Below, piece by piece: positions 26,542 to 34,436 of a stretch of 64,000 nt of DNA. The stretch's first letter is position 1, and the number at the start of each line of letters is the position of its first letter. Origin of the DNA: Deltaproteobacteria bacterium (GTDB lineage: Bacteria > Myxococcota > Myxococcia > Myxococcales > Anaeromyxobacteraceae); contig JACRMN010000007.1 of assembly GCA_016214955.1 (NCBI GenBank), positions 62,001 through 126,000 on the forward strand. The letters are read 5' to 3'. The translations under genes were made by a program, and so were the position numbers. The notes under the pieces were generated by a model. The model was given only the letters and a program-made list of their open reading frames with translations. It was not told where the DNA came from and ran no database searches.

Positions 26542-27487
26542 GGCAGCGCCCGGCGCCCCGCCGGACGAGGGGCGGCGCCGCCTGCTCCGCCTCGCCGCCG
26601 GCGCCGGGGCCCTGGCCGCCCTCCCCGGCTGGGCCCGCCCGCAGGCCACCGCCCCGCGCCCGCAGGAGGGCCGCATGCAGACCCGCTCCACGCCACGCAC
26701 CGGCGAGCCGCTGCCCGTCATCGGCCTCGGCACCTGGCAGGCCTTCGACGTCGGCGCCTCCGAGGCCGAGCGCGCCCCGCGCCGCGAGGTGCTGCGGCTG
26801 CTCTTCGCGGCCGGCGGCCGGCTGGTGGACAGCTCTCCCATGTACGGCCGGGCCGAGGCGGTGGTGGGCGACCTCCTCCGCGGCCGCCCCGAGCAGCGCA
26901 CCGCCTACGTGGCCACCAAGGTCTGGACCACCGGCCGCGCCGAGGGCGAGGCCCAGATGGCGGAGTCGGAGCGGCGCATGGGCGGCCGGCTCGACCTGGT
27001 GCAGGTCCACAACCTCCAGGACTGGAAGACCCACCTGCCCACCCTGCGGGCCTGGAAGCGGGCGGGGCGCATCCGCCACGTGGGCATCACCCACTACGCC
27101 CTCTCGGCCCTCGGGGAGCTCGAGCAGATCGTGCGCCGCGAGGAGATCGACTTCGTCCAGCTCCCCTACTCGGCCGGCGTGCGGGAGGCCGAGGCGCGCC
27201 TCCTGCCCGCCTGCCAGGAGCGGGGCGCGGCGGTGATCGTCATGCGCCCATTCGAGCAGGGCGATCTCCTGCGCAGGCTCCGCGGGCGGCCGCTGCCCGG
27301 CTGGGCCACCGAGGGCGGAGCGGCGAGCTGGGCGCAGCTCCTCCTCCAGTTCATCCTCTCCCACCCGGCTGTCACGGTGGCCATCCCGGCCACCTCGAAG
27401 CCCGAGCACATGGAAGACAACGCCCGCGCCGGCGCACTGCCGCCGCTCACCGCCGAGGCGAGGAAGAGGCTGCTGGCGGAGCTCTGA
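26510..27487 (+). CDS. Tat-exported aldo/keto reductase
   Basis: 325 residues. The N-terminus carries a twin-arginine-type signal (RRRLLRLAAGAGALAALPGWA). The mature part is an aldo/keto-reductase barrel: IGLGTWQAFDVG, RLVDSSPMYGRAEAVVG (Asp/Tyr), VATKVWTTG (Lys), LVQVHNLQDW (His) and the NADPH-site AIPATSKPEHMEDN. An exported, Tat-dependent AKR is unusual because NADPH is cytoplasmic; it may be folded with cofactor before export. ATG 26510 has GGAGG about 5 nt upstream, inside the end of the transporter gene. The stop lies 1 bp from the convergent caspase-like gene. Confidence 0.85.
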   Translation: MPRSRWPAGPEAAPGAPPDEGRRRLLRLAAGAGALAALPGWARPQATAPRPQEGRMQTRSTPRTGEPLPVIGLGTWQAFDVGASEAERAPRREVLRLLFAAGGRLVDSSPMYGRAEAVVGDLLRGRPEQRTAYVATKVWTTGRAEGEAQMAESERRMGGRLDLVQVHNLQDWKTHLPTLRAWKRAGRIRHVGITHYALSALGELEQIVRREEIDFVQLPYSAGVREAEARLLPACQERGAAVIVMRPFEQGDLLRRLRGRPLPGWATEGGAASWAQLLLQFILSHPAVTVAIPATSKPEHMEDNARAGALPPLTAEARKRLLAEL

Positions 27488-27488
27488 C

Positions 27489-29315
27489 TCAGGACCGGAT
27501 CAGCATCCCGAGCCAGATCCCGACCACCGTTCGGCGAGCGGCCGGTGCCGCCGAGTAGGTGTACGGGAGATCCGGCTGGGGCCACTGGCCACGCTCGACC
27601 TCCCCGATGTGGAGGTTGAGGTCCAGGGCCAGCCACCTGCGGAGGTGCAGGCGCGCCAGGGGCAGCGCCTCGAACCCCAGCTCCTGCACCGAGCCCACCA
27701 TCCAGGTTAGGTCGGTGGCCGCGGGGATGTGGACGATCTGCCCGCCCCAGGTCTCGCCCGAGTGCTGCCCGGGGTAGTGTACCGCCCTCAGACCGCCAGC
27801 CAGGTTGAACTCCAGGGCGTCGCCCACGGCGACCCCGACACCGAGGGAGAGCCGAGCCTCGCCGCCATTCCCCCAGCTCCGCATGGGCCGGGCCTCGTCG
27901 GCCAGCATCCCGACCTGGACGTTGCCGATGAAGGACGCCGGCCCCAGGGGGTAGCGGGCTCCGAGGCCGGCGCCCAGGCGGATGCTCCGGAGCTCCCTCT
28001 TCCTGAAGTCGTAGTTCCAGGAGAGGAGACCCCCGAAGGGGAAGAGCTGCAGCGCCCCGGGCTCTCCGACGCGCCAGGCGAAGGCGGCGGTACCCAAGCG
28101 CCAGCGGATCCGCCCACCCAGGGCGACATGCCCGTCCAGGAGGACGACGCTGTCCGGGTAGCTTTCCCCGTCGGCGGCAAGCGGATCGCCGACCTGGAGG
28201 AACCAGGCGCTGTTCTGCTGCCCGACGTACCGCAGTCCGACCGCAAGGGCCTGCGCGGACGGCGCCTCCGGCCCGCCTCCGCCCTTCACCACCAGCTTCT
28301 CGAGCCCCACGAGCGCGAGGTCGTGTTCCGCCACCTCGGCCCGCCCGTCGCGCGGCACCAGGACCTCGCGGGCCCGCGTCCCGCTCCCGTCGACCCGGCG
28401 CACGAGGTACCGTCCCGGTGGCACCGCCAGCGTCACCTTGCGCGGTCCCGGCGGCAGCTCGAGCAGGCGCACGCCGCTCGCGAGGTGGATGAGCTCCACC
28501 GGCCCCGCCTCCTGGGCGAGCGCCAGGGTACTGCGGCTCGCGGCCACCTGGGTGAGGACCACGTCCTGCCGGCCGCGCAGGTTGAGTGCGTAGCTCGGGT
28601 GCTGCGGCTCCCGGGCGTGGCGGGCGGTGTCGCGGATGGTCTGGCCGCGCGCGTACTCGAAGGCCTTGGTGAGCGTGACGCGGCCGTCGCCGCTCTCGTC
28701 CGCCGCGCCGCGCAGCCCGGCGGTGAAGTGAACCGTGAAGAACGAGCCGCCGAGCACATCCGATTCGTGGGCGCTCTCCTCGCCGCTCGAGGAGGCGATG
28801 AGCGCCGTCCCCTCGCTCTCCAGGAGGCGGGGCAGCGGGACCTCGAAGGGAGCGTCCGGGACGAGCCCCTTGGCGCGCGTCCACCCCCCGCCCTGGCAGG
28901 CGTCGATGACCCCGACCCGCAGGCCGACGTCGGGCCGATCGAGCGTGCGGCGCAGCGCCTCCAGGGGAACGGCGCGCCCGCCCGACCAGAGCGAGGCCTG
29001 GTCAGCGTGGCCCGAGAAGTAGAAGAAGAGCATCGCCTCGGGCTGCCCGGCGAGAGCCCGGGCCTCGCGCTCCAGGTGGGCGAGGAGCTGCTCGGGCGAA
29101 GGATCGCGCAGCAGGTGGACCTGCTCCCTGGGAAAGCGGCCCACGCTGGTGAGCACGTCGGCGATCGACTCGGCGTCGCGGTGGGCATGGCGCAACGCCT
29201 TGCGGCCGGGCGCAGCGCCGTTGGCTCCGACCACCACCGCGGCGCGAGGGGCGGCGACCCCCTCGGGGGCGGCCGTGGCCAGGAGCAGCGGGAGCGCGAG
29301 CAGGGTCAGGGTCAC
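27489..29315 (-). CDS. Caspase-like (C14) peptidase with C-terminal beta-barrel-like domain
   Basis: 608 residues. A hydrophobic signal peptide (LTLLALPLLLATAAPEGVAA) precedes a caspase/metacaspase domain (~25-260) with the catalytic dyad H103 (YFSGHAD) and C140 (VIDACQGG). A short beta-rich linker follows (LELPPGPRKVTLAVPPGRYLVRRV). The C-terminal ~230 residues are rich in alternating hydrophobic/aromatic strands (LGAGLGARYPLGPASFIGNVQVG, EFNLAGGLRAVHYPG), which suggests an outer-membrane barrel or a periplasmic beta domain. It is the last gene of an overlapping operon with an anti-sigma factor and an ECF sigma factor, so expression should respond to an envelope signal. The peptidase target is unknown. 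Confidence 0.85.
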   Translation of the reverse strand: MTLTLLALPLLLATAAPEGVAAPRAAVVVGANGAAPGRKALRHAHRDAESIADVLTSVGRFPREQVHLLRDPSPEQLLAHLEREARALAGQPEAMLFFYFSGHADQASLWSGGRAVPLEALRRTLDRPDVGLRVGVIDACQGGGWTRAKGLVPDAPFEVPLPRLLESEGTALIASSSGEESAHESDVLGGSFFTVHFTAGLRGAADESGDGRVTLTKAFEYARGQTIRDTARHAREPQHPSYALNLRGRQDVVLTQVAASRSTLALAQEAGPVELIHLASGVRLLELPPGPRKVTLAVPPGRYLVRRVDGSGTRAREVLVPRDGRAEVAEHDLALVGLEKLVVKGGGGPEAPSAQALAVGLRYVGQQNSAWFLQVGDPLAADGESYPDSVVLLDGHVALGGRIRWRLGTAAFAWRVGEPGALQLFPFGGLLSWNYDFRKRELRSIRLGAGLGARYPLGPASFIGNVQVGMLADEARPMRSWGNGGEARLSLGVGVAVGDALEFNLAGGLRAVHYPGQHSGETWGGQIVHIPAATDLTWMVGSVQELGFEALPLARLHLRRWLALDLNLHIGEVERGQWPQPDLPYTYSAAPAARRTVVGIWLGMLIRS

Positions 29316-29980
29316 GGGTGATTCTCCTTTGGGATTCGCAGGCGCAGCGACCAGGCCCCGGGCACGGCCCCTGCGTCCTTTGCAGTGAGGTGCGCTGACG
29401 CCTCGACGGGTCGAACCGAGAGGACGATGCTGATGACTTCGTCTCCAGCCGCGTCGTCGACGCGGAAGCTGAGCGGCAGAAGGGTCTCGCCACCCTCGGC
29501 GAGCGGGCCGGAGTGGAGGATCCGGGGGCCCGAAGGGGCGAGCGACGCGACCGAGACGAAGGCGTAGCCGCCGCCCCGCACGCCGACCCGGATCCGGTCG
29601 TCGGGGCGAACTGCGCTCCGGCCGTTCCAGGCGGTGACCGCAGCGCCCCGCTTCACGTAGATGGCCACGTCCGGCCTGCCCTTGGCGCGCAGCGCCAACT
29701 CGCCCTCACCCTCGGGCCACCCGGGCCACAGCGCCACCCCGGCCGCCGCGGCGGCGAAGGCCGGGAGCAGCAACCAGGCGCGCCGGAACCGGAACCGCTC
29801 CCGCCCCGGGCGGCGCGCCGCCAGGTCGGCGAGCCACGGAGGGGGCGGGAGCGGCACCTGGGCGCGGGACAGCGCCACTGCACAGCGGTCGCAGCCGGCG
29901 AGGTGCTGCGCCAGCGCGGGGTCGGGTTGCTCACCGAGCGCCACGCGATCGAGGGCGTACGGCGACGGGTGCTGGGTCAT
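29312..29980 (-). CDS. Zinc-binding anti-sigma factor (transmembrane)
   Basis: 222 residues. The N-terminal domain has the ZAS-type core H26-x3-C30-x2-C33 (HLAGCDRCAVALSR). One membrane segment follows (AWLLLPAFAAAAAGVALW), and a periplasmic C-terminal domain contains a DUF4384-like segment (YVKRGAAVTAWNGRSAVRPDDRIRVGV, GYAFVSVASL). It should hold the ECF sigma factor inactive until an envelope signal is sensed. The start overlaps the sigma gene's stop (ATGA), and its own stop overlaps the start of the caspase-like gene, so all three proteins are translationally coupled. Confidence 0.87.
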   Translation of the reverse strand: MTQHPSPYALDRVALGEQPDPALAQHLAGCDRCAVALSRAQVPLPPPPWLADLAARRPGRERFRFRRAWLLLPAFAAAAAGVALWPGWPEGEGELALRAKGRPDVAIYVKRGAAVTAWNGRSAVRPDDRIRVGVRGGGYAFVSVASLAPSGPRILHSGPLAEGGETLLPLSFRVDDAAGDEVISIVLSVRPVEASAHLTAKDAGAVPGAWSLRLRIPKENHP

Positions 29981-30480
29981 GGCCCGCTCCTTCCCAGCGC
30001 GGCGGCCCGCGCGTCGAACCTGTCGAGGAGCCGCCGCACGGTGCGCTCCGAGAGACCGGCCACGTCCGCGGCCTCGGACTGGGTAAGCCCATCGACGCGG
30101 CAGAGGATGGCTACCTCCAGCTCCGGGCGCGTGGCCTGGGCGGCCAGGGCGGCGAGCTGCTGCCGGGCGCTCACCAGCTCGTCGGCGGGCGCCAGGCCGG
30201 CGGCGGCATGGACCGCCCCGCCGTCCTCCTCGCCGGCCGAGGTCTCGATCCCGAGCCGGCGCCTGCGCAGGCGATCGATGGCCAGGCGGGTGCATGTCCG
30301 GTAGATCCAGGCCGCCCGTGCCGCCGGGCCCGAAAGCGTGGCGCCGCTCTCCCAGAGCTTCACGAACGCCTCCTGGGCCACGTCGGCTGCCTCCTCACTG
30401 GCACCCAGGATCCGCGCGCACTTCGCCCGGATGACGGCGAAGTTCTCGCGAAAGAAGCGCTCCAGCTCCGGATCGACCAC
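29977..30480 (-). CDS. ECF-type RNA polymerase sigma factor
   Basis: About 167 residues with sigma region 2 (FRENFAVIRAKCARILGASEEAADVAQEAFVKLWE, WIYRTCTRLAIDRLRRRR) and region 4 (ELEVAILCRVDGLTQSEAADVAGLSERTVRRLLDRF). GTG 30480 is chosen because GGGAGGGAGGGG lies just upstream. It is the first gene of a sigma, anti-sigma, caspase-like peptidase operon and very likely autoregulates it. Divergent from a Tat-signal epimerase gene across 165 bp. Confidence 0.93.
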   Translation of the reverse strand: MVDPELERFFRENFAVIRAKCARILGASEEAADVAQEAFVKLWESGATLSGPAARAAWIYRTCTRLAIDRLRRRRLGIETSAGEEDGGAVHAAAGLAPADELVSARQQLAALAAQATRPELEVAILCRVDGLTQSEAADVAGLSERTVRRLLDRFDARAAALGRSGP

Positions 30481-30537
30481 CAACCCCTCCCTCCCCTCTA
30501 GACGAACGACCACTCCGGATCCGGCCACCCGGCGTGC

Positions 30538-30578
30538 GGGGCCGATCCCGCCAGCCGGCGGCGGCCCCGATCCGCCAG
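30538..30578. repeat. Tandem imperfect direct repeat upstream of the ECF operon
   Basis: Two near-identical 16-17-bp units carrying CGATCC(C)GCCAG (30538-30554 and 30563-30578) are spaced about 25 bp apart in the divergent spacer. Two to three helical turns of spacing would suit a dimeric regulator; no protein can be assigned. Confidence 0.45.
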
Positions 30579-30632
30579 GCGGCAGCGGCGCAGTATGCCC
30601 GGAGTGGAAGGGCGGGCCCATCCTGGGGCGGC

Positions 30633-30638
30633 TAGAAT
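30633..30638 (+). promoter_or_regulatory. -10-like box seven bases before an ATG (possible leaderless promoter)
   Basis: TAGAAT (five of six matches to TATAAT) ends 7 nt before the ATG at 30646. There is no Shine-Dalgarno between them. Spacing matches the ku/ligD arrangement and suggests a leaderless transcript. A matching -35 is not evident. Confidence 0.5.
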
Positions 30639-30645
30639 CCCAGCC

Positions 30646-31758
30646 ATGCCCTGGACCCGCCGCCGCTTCCTCTCCGCCTCTGGCTCCGCCCTCGCCGCCG
30701 CCGCCCTCGATGCCCGCGCCGAGGGGCCGGGCCCGGCGCCCCGCAAGCTGCGCCTCCTCATCCTCGGCGGCACCGCCTTCCTGGGGCCGGAGCTGGTCGA
30801 GGCGGCCCGCGGCCGCGGCCACACCGTCACGCTCTTCAACCGCGGCAAGACGCGGCCCGAGCTCTTCCCCGACGTGGAGAAGCTGCACGGCGACCGGGAC
30901 GGCAAGCTCGACGCGCTCCGCGGGCGCGCCTGGGACGCGGTCGTCGATACCTCCGGCTACGTGCCGCGCCTGGTGCGGGCCTCGGCGGAGCTGCTGGCGC
31001 CGAGGGTGCCGCTCTACGTCTTCGTCTCCTCCATCTCCGCCTACGCCGACTCGCCGAAGGGGCCCACCGAGGACTCGCCGGTGCAGGTGCTGGAGGACCC
31101 GAAGACCGAGGACGTGCGCGCCCACTACGGGGCCCTCAAGGCGGCCTGCGAGAAGGCGGCTGCCGAGGCCACCGGGGGCCGCTCGCTGGCGGTGCGACCG
31201 GGGCTCATCGTCGGCCCGGGCGATCCCACCGACCGCTTCACCTACTGGCCGGTGCGGCTCGACCGCGGCGGCGAGGTGCTCTGCCCCGGGGACGGCAGCG
31301 ACCCGGCACAGGTCGTCGACGTGCGCGACCTGGCGGCCTACATGGTGAAGGTGGTGGAGGACGGCCGCACCGGCACGCACAACGCCGTGGGCCCGGCGGC
31401 GCCGCTCACCATGGCCGGCCTGGTGGAGGCCTGCCGCGCGCCCGGCTCGGCGGCGACGCTCTCCTGGGTGGACGCCGCCTTCCTGGAGAAGGAGAAGGTG
31501 GCCCCCTGGGGCGACCTGCCGGTGTGGATCCCCTCGGGCCGGGAGTCGGCGGGGATGACCAGGGTGTCGAACGCCCGCGCGGTGGCCGCGGGGCTGCGCT
31601 TCCGCCCCCTGGCCGAGACGGCGCGCGACACGCTGGCCTGGTGGAAGGGGCTGCCGGCCGAGCGCCGGCAGAAGCCGCGCGCCGGCCTCTCGGCGGAGCG
31701 GGAGGCGGCGGTGCTGGCCGCCTGGAAGAAGGAGAAGGCGCCGGCTACTGGCCGGTGA
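30646..31758 (+). CDS. Tat-exported NAD-dependent epimerase/reductase-like protein
   Basis: 370 residues. The start MPWTRRRFLSASGSALAAAALDARAEG is a textbook twin-arginine signal. The mature protein is an extended SDR (NAD(P)-binding Rossmann) enzyme: LLILGGTAFLGPELVEAA, LFNRGKTRPELFP, HGDRD, VVDTSGYVP, FVSSISAYAD, AVRPGLIVGPGDPTDRF, HNAVGP. The YxxxK is represented by AHYGALKAACEKA. Family members act on nucleotide sugars or are reductase-like; substrate unknown. Start at 30646 is set by the signal peptide and the -10 box. The 3' end overlaps the convergent lipoprotein gene by 14 nt. Confidence 0.87.
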   Translation: MPWTRRRFLSASGSALAAAALDARAEGPGPAPRKLRLLILGGTAFLGPELVEAARGRGHTVTLFNRGKTRPELFPDVEKLHGDRDGKLDALRGRAWDAVVDTSGYVPRLVRASAELLAPRVPLYVFVSSISAYADSPKGPTEDSPVQVLEDPKTEDVRAHYGALKAACEKAAAEATGGRSLAVRPGLIVGPGDPTDRFTYWPVRLDRGGEVLCPGDGSDPAQVVDVRDLAAYMVKVVEDGRTGTHNAVGPAAPLTMAGLVEACRAPGSAATLSWVDAAFLEKEKVAPWGDLPVWIPSGRESAGMTRVSNARAVAAGLRFRPLAETARDTLAWWKGLPAERRQKPRAGLSAEREAAVLAAWKKEKAPATGR

Positions 31759-32566
31759 GGGAGCCGGAGTCGCCGCGCCCCTCGATGACGTCGACGATGC
31801 GCTTGCCCACCAGCGGCGCCGCCAGCGCCGCCAGGGTGCCGTTGGGGTGGGAGTCGCCGGTCGCGTAGGCGGGGGCCAGGACGTTGCCGCCCTGGGTCTC
31901 CAGCTCGAAGAAGTCCCAGACGAAGATGTTGTCCCCCGGCTCGTCCCAGGTGCTCTTCACCCAGGCGAAGAAGTCGCGGGCCCGCTGCGCAGAGGCGGCG
32001 TCGGTGTCGGCGGCCCGCAGCGCCGCGCCGGTCCAGACCAGGAAGCGCTTGTCGGGGAACTGGCGCATGCGCGCCTTCAGCGCCTGGTACTGCAGCTTGT
32101 AGTTCTCGGCGGTCTTCACCTCGGACGAGACGCTGGCGCTGCCGGTGTCGGCCCCGATGCCGCTCACCGGGAAGCAGTGCTTCCAGACGATGACGTCGTG
32201 GGAGGCGGCCAGGTCGTCGAGGTTGGCCTCGCCCCGGTCGCGGCTCGAGCCGGTGTGGCTCACCCACAGGTTCCAGTAGTCGTACGGGTAGTTGGCCCAG
32301 GGGTAGCCGCCGGCGGTGCTGGGGTAGGTCACCTCGGCGATCCGGTAGCCGGTGCCGTGGGCCGCGTTCCAGCCCTGCAGCCAGGTCTGCACGCCTCCGC
32401 CCCAGACGACGCCGCCGGTGCTGTGGTGCAGGTAGCCCACCCGCACCGCACCGGTCATGGCCTGCCCGGCCGGGATGGTGCTCGGCGCCTTCTCGGCGGT
32501 CCCGCCGCAGGCCAGGAGTCCGCCGAGCAGGAGCCCGGCCAGGTGCTGCCGCGTGACGTGCGCCAT
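31745..32566 (-). CDS. SGNH-hydrolase-like lipoprotein
   Basis: 273 residues. The N-terminus has a lipoprotein signal ending in the lipobox LLAC (LAGLLLGGLLACGG). The mature part resembles SGNH/GDSL-like proteins: GYLHHSTGGVVWGGGVQTWL near the start, HDVIVWKHCFPVSG in the middle, and the catalytic-type motif GDSHPNG near the C-terminus. The usual N-terminal GDS is replaced by an HHSTG segment, so activity is tentative. A GGAGG ribosome site precedes ATG 32566. Predicted to be membrane anchored. Confidence 0.75.
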   Translation of the reverse strand: MAHVTRQHLAGLLLGGLLACGGTAEKAPSTIPAGQAMTGAVRVGYLHHSTGGVVWGGGVQTWLQGWNAAHGTGYRIAEVTYPSTAGGYPWANYPYDYWNLWVSHTGSSRDRGEANLDDLAASHDVIVWKHCFPVSGIGADTGSASVSSEVKTAENYKLQYQALKARMRQFPDKRFLVWTGAALRAADTDAASAQRARDFFAWVKSTWDEPGDNIFVWDFFELETQGGNVLAPAYATGDSHPNGTLAALAAPLVGKRIVDVIEGRGDSGSLTGQ

Positions 32567-32664
32567 GTTCCCCGCCTCCGGCGCCGCGCCGCGGCGCCTC
32601 GGGCGAAGGAAGCATGCATCACACGGGGTGTAAAGGGGGCCGGTGTAGCCCGGGGTAGGCCCGC

Positions 32665-33747
32665 TCAGCGCCGGCCGGCCAGCCCGAAGGCGGCCGCCAG
32701 CCGCTGCGAGCCGGCGCGCATCTCCGCTGCGAAGGCCCGCACCTCGCGGGGCTCGAGGCCCAGCGCGGCGCTGCTCTGCAGGACCTCGGCGGCCGCCCGG
32801 TGGGCGAAGAGCGGCTCCTCGCGCAGGTCCTGGACCGCCGCCGCCAGCCGCACCACGTGGAGGTCGAGGGTGGCGGCCTCGGCCGGCACCCCGGCCTCGT
32901 GGTGGCGGGTGGCGATGTCCGCCAGGTACTGCGGCAGGCGCCACTCGGCGTGTACCTCGGCGCCCACCGCCAGGTGCACCCTGTCGAGGAGGCGGGCCAT
33001 GCGCGGCTCGCCGGGCTGGAGCCGGAGCTCCCCGTCGAGCACCAGCGCCGCCACCGAGCGCAGGGCGATGGACTTGCCCACGTCGTGCAGCATGCCTCCC
33101 AGGAAGGCGCGGTCGGAGCGGGCCCCGGGCCGCTGCAGCGCCAGCCAGGCGGCGCCGCTGGCGACGGTGAGCGCGCGGCGGTGCAGGGCGCCGAAGAGGT
33201 CGCCGAAGGCCGCCAGCTCGGCCTTGAGCTTGGGGCTGAAGAGGCTCTTGGCGCTCACCGCCCCGGCGATGCGGGCCACCTCCTCGAAGCCCAGGCGGGC
33301 GATGGCGTCGCGCACCGTCTCCACCTCGCTGCGGCCGCGGTAGGCGGCGGCGTTGGCCACCCCCAGCACGCCCGCGGCCAGCGCCGGATCGGCCGACACC
33401 AGGCGCGCCAGCTCGCCGATGTCGGCGTCGGGCGTGGCCACCAGGTTGAGGATCCGCAGCGAGGTCGAGGGGGCCGATGCCGGCCCGGGCCGGTTCTTGC
33501 GGAAGTGGCCCAGCACCAGCTCGGCGAGGAGCGGCTCGTCGGCCGCCTCCCGCTCCGGCAGCGGCGGCGGCGCCGGCGGGACCGGGATGGCGAGCGCCTC
33601 GGCGAAGGCGGCGAAGGGATCGGGCGGCGGAGCGGGAGGGCGGGCGGGAGCCGGGCTCACGGCCGCCTGCGCCGGCCGCGCCGCCGCGGGCGCGGCGCGC
33701 TCCGGGCTCTGCCAGAGGCGGCGGAAGCGATCGAGGAGGGCCCCCAT
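32665..33747 (-). CDS. HDOD domain protein
   Basis: 360 residues. A Pro/Ala-rich N-terminal region (residues ~15-90) precedes an HDOD domain from ~95 to 310: LRILNLVATPDADIGELARLVSADPALAAGVLGVANAAAY, TVRDAIARLGFEEVARIA, AFLGGMLHDVGKSIALR, ADIATRHHEAGVP. The domain is a degenerate HD-GYP relative that serves in signalling without clear enzymatic activity. HDOD proteins are abundant in Myxococcota and link to chemotaxis, motility and second-messenger networks. No adjacent signalling partner is seen. Confidence 0.88.
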   Translation of the reverse strand: MGALLDRFRRLWQSPERAAPAAARPAQAAVSPAPARPPAPPPDPFAAFAEALAIPVPPAPPPLPEREAADEPLLAELVLGHFRKNRPGPASAPSTSLRILNLVATPDADIGELARLVSADPALAAGVLGVANAAAYRGRSEVETVRDAIARLGFEEVARIAGAVSAKSLFSPKLKAELAAFGDLFGALHRRALTVASGAAWLALQRPGARSDRAFLGGMLHDVGKSIALRSVAALVLDGELRLQPGEPRMARLLDRVHLAVGAEVHAEWRLPQYLADIATRHHEAGVPAEAATLDLHVVRLAAAVQDLREEPLFAHRAAAEVLQSSAALGLEPREVRAFAAEMRAGSQRLAAAFGLAGRR

Positions 33748-33798
33748 CGCGCCCAATCCACCATTTCCCGGCGGACCGGGCAAGGAACCGGCCGGCGC

Positions 33799-33830
33799 CG
33801 CGTCCCTCCCCCCGGGGGGAGAGGGACGCG
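33799..33830 (-). terminator. Long GC hairpin downstream of the secreted-protein gene
   Basis: Arms of 15 and 17 bases pair with one 2-nt bulge (CGCGTCCCTC against GAGAGGGACGCG around a C6/G6 centre). It lies 12 bp after the stop of the gene at 33843-34352. It shares GGGGGAGAGGG with the repeat inside ligD. Terminator role is inferred; no T-tract follows. Confidence 0.5.
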
Positions 33831-33842
33831 CGCCCTGGGGCG

Positions 33843-34352
33843 CTACCGGCCGGAGACGGCGAACCAGCGCAGCGCCGCGTTGGTGACGAAGACCACCGGC
33901 GCCAGGCAGGGCGAGGGAAGCTCCAGGGCCGCCTCGATCTCGGCGTCGCCCGCGGGAGTCGCATCGAAGGGCCCGGTGGCCACGTTCACCACCGCCGGCG
34001 CGCCGGCGGCATCCACGCTCTGGCAGCTGACCACCGCGCGGAAGGTGGGCGAGGGGTTGGTGAGGCGGGCGGCGGGGGCCACGGCCGGGTCGTCGGCGAG
34101 CACCAGGCCGCGCACCTTGACCTCGATGCGCCCGTCGGAGCGAACCTCGCCCTTGCCGCGGCCGATGACCCAGGGGAGCCCGCCCCCGCCGAGCCCGCGG
34201 ACGGGGTTGGTCGCCCCCACGTAGGGCCGGCTCACCCCGGCCATGGTCTCGAACTCCAGGATCTTGTCCGAGCCGTCGGCTCGCGCGACCGCGGGCGCGG
34301 CGGCGAGGAGCAGTGCTCCGAGCGCGGTGTTCACCGCGAAGGTACGGCGCAT
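33843..34352 (-). CDS. Secreted hypothetical protein
   Basis: 169 residues, not recognised. A clear signal peptide is present (MRRTFAVNTALGALLLAAAPAVARADG), then a mostly beta-strand, Gly/Val-rich body (GVSRPYVGATNPVRGLGGGGLPW, EIEAALELPSPCLAPVVFVTNAALRWFAVSG) with two cysteines that could form a disulphide. ATG 34352 is set by GGAGG five bases upstream. Upstream and downstream genes are on the same strand but separated by 80-100 bp. Probably a periplasmic or secreted protein; no function is proposed. Confidence 0.7.
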   Translation of the reverse strand: MRRTFAVNTALGALLLAAAPAVARADGSDKILEFETMAGVSRPYVGATNPVRGLGGGGLPWVIGRGKGEVRSDGRIEVKVRGLVLADDPAVAPAARLTNPSPTFRAVVSCQSVDAAGAPAVVNVATGPFDATPAGDAEIEAALELPSPCLAPVVFVTNAALRWFAVSGR

Positions 34353-34436
34353 GGTCACCTCCACCGGCGCGAGATTGCGCCGTCCTCCTCGGATGCCGGG
34401 GCGGCGGCGACGGTGCTTGCCCGGCGGGGGCGGGGG

